This document shows, in pieces, positions 1 through 9,128 of a stretch of DNA of 64,000 nucleotides (positions are counted from its first letter, which is position 1; each line of letters opens with the position of its first letter). The stretch lies in NCBI GenBank assembly GCA_965263375.1, contig OZ253669.1:2046001-2110000 (forward strand), read 5' to 3'. The notes beneath the pieces are model-generated. The model made no database searches and was not told the origin of the DNA. It was given only the letters and a program-made list of their open reading frames with translations. The DNA is from JAJFFW01 sp965263375. Lineage in GTDB: Bacteria > Pseudomonadota > Alphaproteobacteria > Caulobacterales > Parvularculaceae. The position numbers and the translations under genes were made by a program.

Positions 1-1297
1 AAAACCGCCGCGCCCGCTGGCCCGGCCAAGGCGGCAAGATTAAACCAATGCATCAGCGTGATGATCGAAAAAGCAAGGGCGATAAGCAACAAACAGGCGG
101 CGCAGAAATCTGCGATCCCAAACCCAATCAACACCCCCGCCTTTTTGAAGCCAGAAACCTTCTTTGAGCGTTGCATGCTCCGCCACAGCAATAACCGTGT
201 GACCCCAAAGGACAAAAAGTCGAACACAGCGTTACAAAGGGGCAAAATCAAAAAGAAAAGAAATAAGCCGCTGGTTTCATCCGCATCTTTATAAGCCCCT
301 AGCCGAAAAACCCACCATCCGGCGCAGGTATACATGACAAAAACAACCGGGAAAACAAAACGGCGCCAGCGATCATTTCTCACCGCCCAGTCAGCAAAGA
401 AGCGTATGGCAACAGCGCCAACGCCAGCTACAGCGCCAACGCCAGCGCCAGCCAAAGCGACAGCGACAGCGAAAGCGACAGCGACAGCGAAAGCGAAAGC
501 GCCAGCGAAAGCGAAAGCGCCAGCGAAAGCGCCAAAGCGACAGCGAAAGCGCCAGCGAAAGAGACAGCGAAAGCGAAAGCGCCAGCGACAGCGACAGCGC
601 CAGCGCCAGCGCCAGCGTCAGCTGAAGCTAAAGCTAAAGCATAACCAGATGCCGCCAACACTAATCTCGCGCCAATACGGGGGATCAACGACCAAGATTG
701 AAATGTTTTGGGTCTAGCTGCGAAAATAAGACAGATACTGGCGGCCACCATCATCCCAAATGATAATTTTCTTTGACCTGATGGTGTTTCCGCATCAAAC
801 AGCGGGATCGTCCCCAATTGGCCCGACCCGCCCCAAAATACATATTCCAAAAAAATCAAAACAAATGGATAGGCAACCGCCAATGAAAGAAAAAAACCCA
901 TCGCGTTATTGCTAAAGGCGTAATCAATCTGTCGGCCGACCCCTTCTTCATTCGCCCGCGGCGGCGGTGCGGTTGGGGGTAAGGCTTTAGCGGTCCGCAA
1001 AAGAAGTGCGCTTAATTTTTTTTGATAGGCTTCGTGAAATTCCGTCCCGAAATTAAAATCTTTGCCCAAAATTCGGGTTCGCCCATTAAGGCTGTCTTTT
1101 ATTTTTTGGGCCGCTGATTTATTGTTATGGGGCTGGGCCCCATCTTTATCCAACCAATCAAGGAATTTTTTATCCAGGGCATGGTAGTTTATAACCAACA
1201 GGGCCAATACGCCAACAATGATGGCGCCCAGAAGAATACCAAAAGTCTCAATTAGCCAGGCAAGTAAACTTTGCGCGTCGTCTTTGGATATTTCCAT
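1..1297 (-). pseudogene. Frameshifted multi-pass membrane protein, runs off the left edge
   Basis: The frame starting at 1297 encodes an N-terminal membrane segment (about residues 13-36), a soluble stretch, two more hydrophobic segments, and then an Ala/Gly/Val/Phe stretch encoded by a degenerate hexanucleotide tract. In that frame it stops at 428-430. A different frame then stays open without a stop from inside the tract to base 1 and encodes more membrane-like sequence (for example GWWVFRL and LFLFFLILP). Reading the tract as alternating Ala-X codons on both sides shows two extra bases at about 535-536. Removing them would join the two halves into one protein longer than 430 residues, which continues beyond the window. 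I do not recognise the family. The break could be a true mutation, a reversible length change in the repeat, or an assembly error. The joined reading is inference; the open downstream frame is seen directly. Confidence 0.6.
414..640. repeat. Degenerate hexanucleotide tract (GCGNNA-type units)
   Basis: About 37 head-to-tail six-base units, mostly gcgaca, gcgaaa and gcgcca on the plus strand, lie inside a minus-strand coding region. A six-base unit keeps frame, so on the coding strand it produces alternating Ala-X residues. The period is broken once, at about 535-536, by two extra bases, and that is exactly where the coding frame is lost. Confidence 0.85.
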
Positions 1298-1336
1298 CCC
1301 TCTCCCCCGAGAGTCATCAGTTAAAAATTGAACCGC

Positions 1337-2179
1337 CTAACTTGACAATTCTTTCGCTCTTTTTGCGGCGGCCGCCGCGGCTTTGTTAACAAGGGCGCGC
1401 AAGGGCGCGCTGTCGCCATCAAAGACATCTAAGGCGGCGGCGGTTGTGCCGCCAGGGGATGTCACCGCTTCGCGCAATGCATCCGGGTCTCGTTCATCCT
1501 GGGCCATAAGGGCGCCCGCGCCGATGGCGGTTCCTTGCGCGAGCTTAAGGGCGTCAGCTTTTGACAGTCCAAGCGCCGCGCCCGCTTCGGCCAGCGCCTC
1601 AGTCAATAGGAAGTAATAGGCCGGGCCGGAGCCTGAGATTGCGGTGACAAAGTCAAGCGCTTCTTCGCTGTCCACCCATACCGCGTCGCCCACGGCGGCT
1701 AGAAGGCGGGTCACCATTTCCCGCTCCGCCCCATTGATCGCGTCTGGCGCATAAAGCCCGCTGACCCCTTCACCAATCATCGCCGGAAGGTTCGGCATCG
1801 CGCGGGCAATTTTTTGCTGCGGGCCCAATAGCGACCCTAATGAAGCGACGGACCGCCCCGCCATCACGGAAACGGCGATGGCGCCCTCAGCCGCCTTTGC
1901 AAAAAGCGGCAACACTTCGTCCGCCATTTGTGGTTTGATCGCAAGAACCAGAACATCAAACGGCCCAGCCGCATCAGGGTTAATGGCGAAACCAACGCGG
2001 GCCGAAAGCGCGTGCAAATCGCCGCCCGCCGCTGGCTCAAACACCGCGGAGCGGGCTGGGTCCATCACCCCGCCGTCGATCCACCCATTTAACAATGCGC
2101 CGCCCATGGCGCCAGCACCGACAAGGCCGATGGCTAAGCGCCCGGCATCCTCAGCATTTGAAGTATTGTAATCTGTCAT
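1337..2179 (-). CDS. proC: Pyrroline-5-carboxylate reductase
   Basis: Catalyses the last step of proline synthesis, the NAD(P)H-dependent reduction of 1-pyrroline-5-carboxylate in the cytoplasm. The 280-residue product has an N-terminal Rossmann motif GAGAMGG (about residues 21-27) and the family signature TSPGGTT (about 240-246), and the length is normal. The frame stays open to 2272, but the extra N-terminus does not resemble the family, so the ATG at 2179 is preferred; an ATG at 2188 is also possible. It lies downstream of a YbjN-family gene on the same strand, an arrangement common in alphaproteobacteria, with a gap of about 170 bases, so cotranscription is uncertain. Confidence 0.93.
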   Translation of the reverse strand: MTDYNTSNAEDAGRLAIGLVGAGAMGGALLNGWIDGGVMDPARSAVFEPAAGGDLHALSARVGFAINPDAAGPFDVLVLAIKPQMADEVLPLFAKAAEGAIAVSVMAGRSVASLGSLLGPQQKIARAMPNLPAMIGEGVSGLYAPDAINGAEREMVTRLLAAVGDAVWVDSEEALDFVTAISGSGPAYYFLLTEALAEAGAALGLSKADALKLAQGTAIGAGALMAQDERDPDALREAVTSPGGTTAAALDVFDGDSAPLRALVNKAAAAAAKRAKELSS

Positions 2180-2346
2180 AGGGCCCATTTTAGGGCGCAA
2201 ACGCGCCGCATGAAACCCTATAGGTCGGCCAGCTTGGGGATAGCCGGACAAAAGGGCTAAACTTACGCACAAGCATAGCCCCTTAATGCTCGCCCCACCG
2301 TCAGCGACACTGATATCTTCCCCGCTAGAAGAGGGAAGAATAACAG

Positions 2347-2850
2347 TTAAGCGTTGCCAGTGGTTTCAAACATCGATGCTTCCATCGCTTCTTCAGGGCT
2401 TTTCCCGCCCCAAACAAGGAAATTGAAAGCTGGGAAGAAACGGTCAAGCGCCTCACCCGCCGCTTTGATCAAAATCTGCGCTTGGGCGCTGTCGAGCGAT
2501 CCGTCCTGGGGCAACACCATGCCATTGCGATAAACGATGCTTTGGTCATCCGACCACACATCAAAATGGCCAATCCACAAGCGCTCATTCACAAGACCTG
2601 CAAGGCGCACCGCATCGCCTATTAAATTCTTTGGCGCTTTCAAATCCAGAGGGGCGCCGATCTGTAGTGTCGAAAGCTCCGCACGCCACGTAAACCAAAG
2701 TCCGGAATCGCGCCATAAACCCGGCACAGCCAGATGCAGCTCGTTCCCGTCTACACGCTCACATTCCATTTCTAACGCAACAGCGACAGCCTCCAACGCA
2801 TCAAGTGGGTCGGCGGCGGCAATCGGTTCTTCCAACAGTTCAATCGACAT
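2347..2850 (-). CDS. YbjN domain-containing protein
   Basis: A 167-residue soluble protein with the YbjN-type fold seen in small proteins related to secretion chaperones. Recognition rests on overall pattern (the WFTWRAEL and LWIGHFDVW stretches, an acidic N-terminus, a C-terminal FFPAFNFLVWGGKSPEEA segment) and on its place directly upstream of proC, where alphaproteobacteria commonly carry this family. The AGAGGAA-like ribosome binding site lies about 8 bases before the ATG and supports the start. Its biochemical role is not established; in enterobacteria YbjN has been linked to stress and motility regulation, which may not transfer here. Confidence 0.8.
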   Translation of the reverse strand: MSIELLEEPIAAADPLDALEAVAVALEMECERVDGNELHLAVPGLWRDSGLWFTWRAELSTLQIGAPLDLKAPKNLIGDAVRLAGLVNERLWIGHFDVWSDDQSIVYRNGMVLPQDGSLDSAQAQILIKAAGEALDRFFPAFNFLVWGGKSPEEAMEASMFETTGNA

Positions 2851-3095
2851 GCAGGGTTCCTCTTTAGGTTGTCTGCGATATGTCGATGAGCAGCCGAGTC
2901 GCGATGCGCGGCAAGCATGGTTTCTCCCAGTTTGGGGATTCGTTTTGCCCGTCTTTAACGCCAGGTGCGAGTCGGATCCAAAACCATTCCCACTGAACGC
3001 GGTATTGCGCTTAGAGAGGGAAAAAATCAGATCTCATGGCGCATGAGGTCTACACGAATCAATTTCTGATTCGGTACAGCACATGCGCTTTGATG

Positions 3096-3344
3096 CTAGC
3101 CCTGTAGCTGCTCCTTTAAGGACTTCAGCTCAGCAGCCAGACGTTCATTTTCCTCGCGCGCCGCAGCCGCCATGTCGCGCACGGCCTCAAATTCTTCGCG
3201 CGTTACGAAATCCATGTCTGACACAAGACGCTGAAGTTGGCCGCGAAAAACTGTTTCCGCCTCGCGCCTGACCCCATCAGCGGCGCCAGCGGTCTCTGTC
3301 ATCATTTTAGCCAGTTGATCAAAAAATGGATTTTGCGTTTGCAT
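3096..3344 (-). CDS. ubiK: UbiK-family ubiquinone biosynthesis accessory factor (BMFP domain)
   Basis: An 82-residue protein with the typical layout: an N-terminal amphipathic segment beginning with NPFFDQLAKMM, a central DFVTREEFEAVRDMAA motif, and a C-terminal coiled coil rich in Glu, Leu and Lys. Family members (YqiC/UbiK) form coiled-coil trimers, interact with membranes and assist the Ubi complex. The ribosome binding site AAAGGAA precedes the ATG by about 7 bases. It is transcribed divergently from lgt, a neighbour arrangement seen in other alphaproteobacteria. The assignment is firm at family level; a role in ubiquinone synthesis in this organism is inferred. Confidence 0.85.
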   Translation of the reverse strand: MQTQNPFFDQLAKMMTETAGAADGVRREAETVFRGQLQRLVSDMDFVTREEFEAVRDMAAAAREENERLAAELKSLKEQLQG

Positions 3345-3516
3345 GGAAATTTCCTTTCCCCGTCACTTTAGGGCTTAAACCCGCTTAAACCCTATGTAAG
3401 ACGTAAAAACAACAAAAGCGATGCGGTTAAGCGCGACAGGGCGATGAAAGCGCGGTAAAAGCAGCTCGCACGGCCCCCTCTGGGCCATTTTGCCGACCTT
3501 TCGACGGAAGCTGTTC

Positions 3517-4407
3517 ATGAGCCTGCCTTATCCCAATATCGACCCGATCGCGATTAGTCTCGGCCCTTTGCCTATCCGCTGGTATTCATTGAGCTATATT
3601 GCTGGGCTCGCCGCTGGGTGGTGGTATCTGACCCGGCTTATTCACAACAATGCGCTCTGGCCCACTGGCAAGCAAGCGCCCTTCAATCGGACCCAACTTG
3701 ACGACATCATCTTCTGGGTCGCCATTGGCGTTATGGCGGGGGGACGGCTTGGTTATGTCTTCTTTTATGATCCCGCGCTTCTTATTTCAGCCTGGCCGCC
3801 CATTGGCGCTGGTCTAAACGAGGGGCTGTTAAAAACCCTTATCGGCTGGGTGCGCGTACCCCCCGCTTTAATGTTGTGGACCGGGGGCATGTCGTTCCAT
3901 GGCGGTCTTATCGGCGTAACGCTGGCTGGATACTTCTTTTCCAAGCGCAACGGTCTTGAGCCGCTTCGGGTCGGTGATCTGTTCGCTTGTGTTGCGCCGC
4001 TCGGCCTTTTCTTTGGGCGTATCGCCAATTTTATCAACGGCGAGCTTTATGGCCGGGCGACGGATGTCTCTTGGGGCATGGTGTTTCCAACGGACCCATT
4101 GGGGCTTGTTCGCCACCCGAGCCAACTTTATGAGGCGGTTTTGGAAGGCCTCGTCCTCTTTATTGTCATCCGTATCGCCACCCACCGCTTTGACCTTCTA
4201 AAACGGCCAGGGGCGACGATTGGTTTATTCCTAGCTGGCTATGCCGCCGCGCGGATCTTTGTTGAGAACTTCCGCGAACCCGACCAACATTTGCCGGACT
4301 TTCCCCTTGGTCTGACCATGGGGATGATGCTTTCCCTGCCTATGCTTGGGCTCGGCTTGTGGATGATATGGCGTACGCGCGATAAATCGGCTGTAGGAGA
4401 GTCATGA
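3517..4407 (+). CDS. lgt: Prolipoprotein diacylglyceryl transferase
   Basis: An inner-membrane enzyme that transfers diacylglycerol from phosphatidylglycerol to the lipobox cysteine of prolipoproteins, the first step of lipoprotein maturation. The 296-residue product has several hydrophobic segments and the Lgt signatures GGRLGYVFFYDP, FFGRIANFINGELYGR and HPSQLYEA. A TTG at 3490 could extend it by nine residues, but the ATG at 3517, preceded by a GGAAG sequence, is preferred. Its stop overlaps the start of midA by four bases (ATGA), so lgt, midA and pgeF probably form one operon. The window encodes several likely substrates, including the lipoproteins at 14850, 20128 and 49534. Confidence 0.95.
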   Translation: MSLPYPNIDPIAISLGPLPIRWYSLSYIAGLAAGWWYLTRLIHNNALWPTGKQAPFNRTQLDDIIFWVAIGVMAGGRLGYVFFYDPALLISAWPPIGAGLNEGLLKTLIGWVRVPPALMLWTGGMSFHGGLIGVTLAGYFFSKRNGLEPLRVGDLFACVAPLGLFFGRIANFINGELYGRATDVSWGMVFPTDPLGLVRHPSQLYEAVLEGLVLFIVIRIATHRFDLLKRPGATIGLFLAGYAAARIFVENFREPDQHLPDFPLGLTMGMMLSLPMLGLGLWMIWRTRDKSAVGES

Positions 4408-5555
4408 ACGACACCCCGTCTTCCGCAACTGGTGTAGAAAAAACGCCCCTAGAAGAACGCTTGATTGCTCTCATCCGCGCGAACGGACCAATTTCCATCG
4501 CCGATTTTATGGCGGACGCCCTCGCCCACCCGCAGGATGGTTATTACACAGCCCGCCAAGCCATCGGCAAAGATGGGGACTTTATCACTGCGCCGGAAGT
4601 CAGCCAAATCTTTGGCGAACTGATTGGCGCCTGGATGGTTCAAACCTGGCTGGAACTTGGTTCGCCAAAAGAATTTGCGCTGATTGAGCTTGGACCAGGG
4701 CGCGGCGTCTTGATGGAGGATGCGCTGCGAACGGCCGCCTTGCGCCCAGATTTTTTAAGCGCCGCCTCATTCATCTTCGTGGAGGCGAGTGGCCGCCTAC
4801 GCCATGAACAACGACGCAGGCTTAAAGCTTTTTCCTCTCATCTGCATTGGGCCGATGACCTAGGCGAAGCCTTTGACAAGGCGCCGGACAACGCGCCCAC
4901 CATCCTTATCGCTAACGAATTTTTCGACTGCTTGCCCATTCGTCAATTTCTGCGCACGCCCGAAGGCTGGCGCGAGCGCATGATCACCACCGCTCATGAC
5001 GAAGACAGCCTAGTCTACACAACCGCATCCATTCCGCCATCACCCGCCATTCCCATTCCCCCTTCCGAAGGGCCAGACAGCGGAGCCCCACAAGAAGGCG
5101 CAGTTTTTGAGTTTTGCGCTGAAGGCCTAACCCATGCGGAGAAAATCGCTAAACGACTTATTGCTCATAAAGGCCGAGCGCTTATTATTGACTATGGCCG
5201 CCTAAAAAGCGGGTTCGGCGACACGCTCCAGGCTGTGCGCGCCCACCAATTTTGGCCGGTTCTTTCAACGCCAGGCCTTGCCGATATTACTGCGCATGTC
5301 GATTTTGAAACGCTGGCCGCGGCGGCGATGGAAACAGGCGCTGGCGTCTATGGTCCAATGTCACAAGGGGTTTTACTGCAAAATCTGGGGCTTGCCTTGC
5401 GCCTTGAGCGGCTTTGCGCCGGCAAATCCGCAGAAGAACAAGCATCAATCCACGCTGGCGCACACCGTATCGCAGCCCCTAGCCAAATGGGTGAGTTGTT
5501 TAAGGCGCTGTGTATTTCTTCACCAGACATGCCGCCAGCGCCAGGGTTTTCATAA
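4404..5555 (+). CDS. MidA/NDUFAF7-family SAM-dependent methyltransferase (DUF185)
   Basis: A 383-residue class I methyltransferase of the DUF185 family. The mitochondrial relative NDUFAF7 methylates an arginine of a complex I subunit; the bacterial substrate is not certain. Visible motifs are the SAM-binding LIELGPGRG at about residues 93-101, the N-terminal DGYYTARQAIGKDGDFIT region, and ANEFFDCLPIRQF, all typical of the family. It overlaps lgt by four bases and pgeF by one (TAATG), which implies translational coupling. The middle portion (about residues 210-235) is a Pro/Ser-rich linker that probably varies between species. Confidence 0.9.
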   Translation: MNDTPSSATGVEKTPLEERLIALIRANGPISIADFMADALAHPQDGYYTARQAIGKDGDFITAPEVSQIFGELIGAWMVQTWLELGSPKEFALIELGPGRGVLMEDALRTAALRPDFLSAASFIFVEASGRLRHEQRRRLKAFSSHLHWADDLGEAFDKAPDNAPTILIANEFFDCLPIRQFLRTPEGWRERMITTAHDEDSLVYTTASIPPSPAIPIPPSEGPDSGAPQEGAVFEFCAEGLTHAEKIAKRLIAHKGRALIIDYGRLKSGFGDTLQAVRAHQFWPVLSTPGLADITAHVDFETLAAAAMETGAGVYGPMSQGVLLQNLGLALRLERLCAGKSAEEQASIHAGAHRIAAPSQMGELFKALCISSPDMPPAPGFS

Positions 5556-6355
5556 TGTCCAAACCACTTCCTTTGGATTTGCATGGCGGATCATTTTTGC
5601 AAGCAAGCGTCTTTGACGAAAAGGCGCTCTCCCACGCTTTCTTTGGGCGCCGAGGCGGTGTTTCCAGCGGGGTTTACACGTCTTTAAATGTAGGAAGCGG
5701 GTCGAATGATGATGCGCGTGCCGTAGAAAGTAACCGGCGTTTTTGCGCAGAAGCACTTGGCGCGGACCCTGCTAACCTTGTGACATTAAAACAAGTTCAT
5801 AGCGCTAAAGTTATAACGGTTGAAGAACCTTTTCAGGGTCCGCCGCCGGAAGCTGACGCCCTAGTTACACAAACGCCGGGTATTGCAATCGGCGTCTTAG
5901 CGGCGGATTGCATGCCCCTGCTGTTTGCAGATTTTAAAGCGCGCGTGATCGGCGCCGCTCATGCAGGATGGCGAGGCGCGCTTGACGGCGTTATTGAAGC
6001 GACAATCGATGTTATGACCCAGCTCGGCGCTGCGCCTTATCGTATCAAAGCAGCTCTAGGTCCTTGTTTACGCCAAGAAAATTTTGAAGTCGGTCTGGAA
6101 TTTGTACACGCCTTCCAACAGAAGTATTCCCATGCTGAGCAATTTTTTACTCCTGGCCGGTCGAAGGAAAAACGCCAATTCGATGCCCCCGCTTTTGCGC
6201 GCGACAGGTTGCGCACAACGGGTGTTAAAGACCTTATCGACCTTAAGTTGTGCACCGTTGAATACAATGACCTCTTCTTTAGTTATCGCGCAGCGAAAAA
6301 AGCTGGGGACGCTGATTATGGACGAAATCTGTCCGCAATAATGCTGAGGAAATAA
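5555..6355 (+). CDS. pgeF: Peptidoglycan editing factor, YfiH/laccase-domain family
   Basis: Members remove L-serine wrongly incorporated in place of L-alanine in the peptidoglycan stem precursor; some show purine nucleoside activity. The 266-residue product carries the conserved metal-site residues in LKQVHSAKV, AADCMPLLF and AAHAGWRGAL, plus the closing YRAAKKAGDADYGR segment. The frame opens earlier, at 5510, but the ATG overlapping the midA stop (TAATG) gives the normal family N-terminus. As the last gene of the lgt-midA-pgeF unit it sits with other envelope functions. Confidence 0.92.
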   Translation: MSKPLPLDLHGGSFLQASVFDEKALSHAFFGRRGGVSSGVYTSLNVGSGSNDDARAVESNRRFCAEALGADPANLVTLKQVHSAKVITVEEPFQGPPPEADALVTQTPGIAIGVLAADCMPLLFADFKARVIGAAHAGWRGALDGVIEATIDVMTQLGAAPYRIKAALGPCLRQENFEVGLEFVHAFQQKYSHAEQFFTPGRSKEKRQFDAPAFARDRLRTTGVKDLIDLKLCTVEYNDLFFSYRAAKKAGDADYGRNLSAIMLRK

Positions 6356-6462
6356 GACTGCAAATGTTGCATATTTAGGGTTGATTAGGCGTCAAAAAAC
6401 CGTCACATAACACCTAGAAAAGCGACGGCGCGGCAAGCGGGGTTCTTGAGGGTGCGGGGTCA

Positions 6463-7410
6463 ATGGTGAAACTGATAGCAGGTAACTCTAATCGACGGCT
6501 TTGCGACGCTATTAGCAGACGTCTTTCCACGTCCGTATGCGACGCCGAGATTAAGACGTTTCGCGACGGCGAAGTCTTTGTAGAAATTCAAGAGAATGTG
6601 CGCGGCGAGGATGTGTTTGTCATCCAATCGACGTCCAACCCGGCAAACGACAATTTGATGGAATTGCTCATCACCGTTGACGCATTAACCCGCGCATCGG
6701 CGAGCCGTGTTACCGCGGTGATCCCATATTTTGGTTATGCCCGCCAAGACCGGAAAGCTGGCCCAAGAACGCCTATCTCAGCAAAACTTGTTGCGAATTT
6801 GATCACAACTGCTGGCGCGGATCGGGTCTTAACAGTGGATCTGCACGCTGGTCAGATTCAAGGCTTTTTTGATATCCCCACGGATAATTTATTCGCCGTG
6901 AAGGATTTCGAAAAACACATTCGTCAGGTCCACAATGGCGGGGTCAACGATCTTACAATCGTGTCCCCTGATGTTGGCGGCGTTGTGCGCGCACGCGCGC
7001 TTTCAAAACGCCTAAATGACGTTCCCCTCGCGATCGTGGACAAGCGCCGTGAACGGGCGGGCGAATCAGAAGTGATGAACATCATTGGCGATGTTGCTGG
7101 CAATCACTGCTTACTCTTTGACGATATCGTTGATTCAGGCGGCACATTGTTGAACGCCGCGACAGCCTTAAAGGAAAAAGGCGCCGCTAGCGTTTCCGCT
7201 TATGTTACGCACGGTGTTCTGTCTGGCCAGGCGGCGGAAAATGTCGGCAAATCAGAAGCGTTAGAGCGTCTAGTGATCTCTGATTCGATCGAACCGACTG
7301 AGGCTGTTGACGCTTGCGAGAAGATCGAGATCGTATCGCTCGACAGCCTTTTGGGCGAAGCTATCCGCCGTATCTCAAACGAAGAATCAGTCTCCAGCTT
7401 ATTTGATTGA
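6463..7410 (+). CDS. prs: Ribose-phosphate pyrophosphokinase (PRPP synthetase)
   Basis: Transfers pyrophosphate from ATP to ribose 5-phosphate to give PRPP, the precursor of purines, pyrimidines, histidine, tryptophan and NAD. The 315-residue length is standard. The metal and ATP motif VDLHAGQIQGFF, the flexible-loop region PYFGYARQDRK and the PRPP-binding loop DDIVDSGGT are all intact. It follows pgeF after a gap of about 107 bases that contains a short inverted repeat (TGCAA-ATG-TTGCA at about 6359-6371), so it may have its own promoter. Confidence 0.96.
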   Translation: MVKLIAGNSNRRLCDAISRRLSTSVCDAEIKTFRDGEVFVEIQENVRGEDVFVIQSTSNPANDNLMELLITVDALTRASASRVTAVIPYFGYARQDRKAGPRTPISAKLVANLITTAGADRVLTVDLHAGQIQGFFDIPTDNLFAVKDFEKHIRQVHNGGVNDLTIVSPDVGGVVRARALSKRLNDVPLAIVDKRRERAGESEVMNIIGDVAGNHCLLFDDIVDSGGTLLNAATALKEKGAASVSAYVTHGVLSGQAAENVGKSEALERLVISDSIEPTEAVDACEKIEIVSLDSLLGEAIRRISNEESVSSLFD

Positions 7411-7521
7411 TCTTTCAATTATAAGCTATGAATGTGTTCGGCGTCTCTGCCGCTTTTCTGGAACTAAACCTTCCTTAAAGCGTCATTTGTTTACTCAAAT
7501 TTTGCGGGAAGCGAAGCGATA

Positions 7522-8046
7522 ATGGCAAATTCACTCTTTGAAACGACTGTAAGCAACTATCTAAGAACGCTTAAGTCAATGCGCAACGTGTTCCAGAAAG
7601 GCCTCGACCATTGCGAACAAAGCGGTCTCAATCCAGATAGCCTGATCACAGAACGTATTTTTGAAGATATGTTCCCGCTCGGCAAACAAGCAATTAGCAT
7701 TCACCACCATTCAGCCGGAGCAATTGAAGGCGCTCTAGCAGGTAAGTTCGCACCGCCCCAAGAACAAGACCCGACAGATTATCAAGCAGCTCAAGCAAAA
7801 ATCGACCACGCAATTGTAAAGCTGGAAGAGGTTTCTGAAGAAACCGTCAATACTATAATCGGCAAAGATGTTGTGTTTGAGGTTGGAGACCGTAAGTTGC
7901 CTTTCACCGGTGAAAATTTCTTACTCACTTTTAGCATGCCGAATTTTTATTTTCACGCCACAACCGCGTATAATATTTTACGCATGAAAGGCGTACCGAT
8001 TGGTAAAATCGATTTTCTTGGCCCGTTGGTTTTGAACAAGGACTGA
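7522..8046 (+). CDS. DUF1993 family protein
   Basis: A 174-residue soluble protein recognised as DUF1993 by its pattern: a helical N-terminus with YLRTLKSMRNVFQKG, a central HHHSAGAIEGALAG segment, and a C-terminal NFLLTFSMPNFYFHATTAYNILR motif. The fold is thought to be a DinB-like four-helix bundle; several histidines (HHH near residue 61, H near 150) could bind metal, but this is inference. No function is established for the family. It stands alone between prs and the SURF1 gene, with gaps of about 110 and 90 bases. Confidence 0.82.
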   Translation: MANSLFETTVSNYLRTLKSMRNVFQKGLDHCEQSGLNPDSLITERIFEDMFPLGKQAISIHHHSAGAIEGALAGKFAPPQEQDPTDYQAAQAKIDHAIVKLEEVSEETVNTIIGKDVVFEVGDRKLPFTGENFLLTFSMPNFYFHATTAYNILRMKGVPIGKIDFLGPLVLNKD

Positions 8047-8139
8047 TCCGGGAGCTTGGTAACTCGGCAATCGCATTTGAGTGCAGCTTTGGGCTAATGC
8101 CAAATTAATAGGTCAGTGAAAACGTACGCGGCAACCTCT

Positions 8140-8916
8140 ATGATTAAAATTTTAAAAAGCCGCCGCTTTCAATTCCACCCCATCGCTGCCCTCGCCGCGC
8201 TTATCAGTCTTGCAATTCTTATCACGCTCGGGACATGGCAGCTCCACAGACTTGAATGGAAACAAGAGCTGATCGCCGCGATTGAGGCGCGAGCTAATGG
8301 CGCGCCCGTTCCCCTTTCAACGGTTTTAGAGCGCCGCGCCGCTGGGGAAGATATGCGTTACACACGTGTACGTATTACCGGGCGTTACGACCACGACAAA
8401 GAAGCCCATATTTTTGGCTCCTTAGGCCCCAAGCCTGGCTATTACATCTTCACACCAATAAGGACAACAGACCGTTCAGAGGAAGAAATTATCTTTGTCA
8501 ATCGCGGCTTTGTTCCACAAGCGTTTAAAGAACGCGATGCTCGCTCACAAGGTTTAATAAACAAACAAACACAAATCATTGGTCTTTTTCGTGAAGCAGA
8601 AAGAAAGCGAGGGTTAGCGGCCCTTGTCGCGCCAACAGATCAGCCTAAAGATAATATTTGGTACATCCGCGCGCCACAGCGCTTCGCCCCGCATATTATT
8701 GGTCAGAGCGTAAAGGCGCCGGACTGGTATATTGATAGCGAAGGCTTAGAACTAGAAACAGGAGTTGCAAACGTTAGCGCCGCTGAAAGAATCTACCCTA
8801 TCGGCAATGTCACTAAACGTGACTTTAACAATCGCCATATGGAATATGCGCTAACATGGTATGGGCTGGCGTTGACGCTGATCGGTGTTTTTCTCGCTTA
8901 TTCCTTGCGACGATAA
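8140..8916 (+). CDS. SURF1-family cytochrome oxidase assembly protein
   Basis: An inner-membrane protein needed for haem insertion or assembly of haem-copper oxidases. The 258-residue product has the SURF1 architecture: an N-terminal transmembrane helix running into the signature GTWQLHRLEWK, a periplasmic domain containing VNRGFVP and the NNRHMEYALTWYGLA signature, and a C-terminal transmembrane helix. The frame extends to a GTG at 8116; the ATG at 8140 gives the usual short cytoplasmic lead. The gene is isolated from any cytochrome oxidase operon in this window, which is unusual since SURF1 genes often lie beside cox genes. Confidence 0.9.
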   Translation: MIKILKSRRFQFHPIAALAALISLAILITLGTWQLHRLEWKQELIAAIEARANGAPVPLSTVLERRAAGEDMRYTRVRITGRYDHDKEAHIFGSLGPKPGYYIFTPIRTTDRSEEEIIFVNRGFVPQAFKERDARSQGLINKQTQIIGLFREAERKRGLAALVAPTDQPKDNIWYIRAPQRFAPHIIGQSVKAPDWYIDSEGLELETGVANVSAAERIYPIGNVTKRDFNNRHMEYALTWYGLALTLIGVFLAYSLRR

Positions 8917-9128
8917 ATTATCGCTAGCAGCAATGAACGTTATACGCCGGTTTGATACCCAATAAAACGCCTAAGCACGAGATATAGTCAAAAGACTACT
9001 GACATGAATTGACGCTGCTTGCGTGTAGTATCCAACCCATAAACTAGGTGACAGCTTATTCGCACTCTAAGCGGAGGGGAAACCCATGCTGTTTGATCGA
9101 TATGGTAAGGCGGATGAGAGATTAAATT

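Noticed and set aside
334..717. Plus-strand frame rich in Lys, Ala, Arg and Gln
   Set aside because: It is the reverse reading of the hexanucleotide tract; the minus strand has the convincing membrane protein on both sides.
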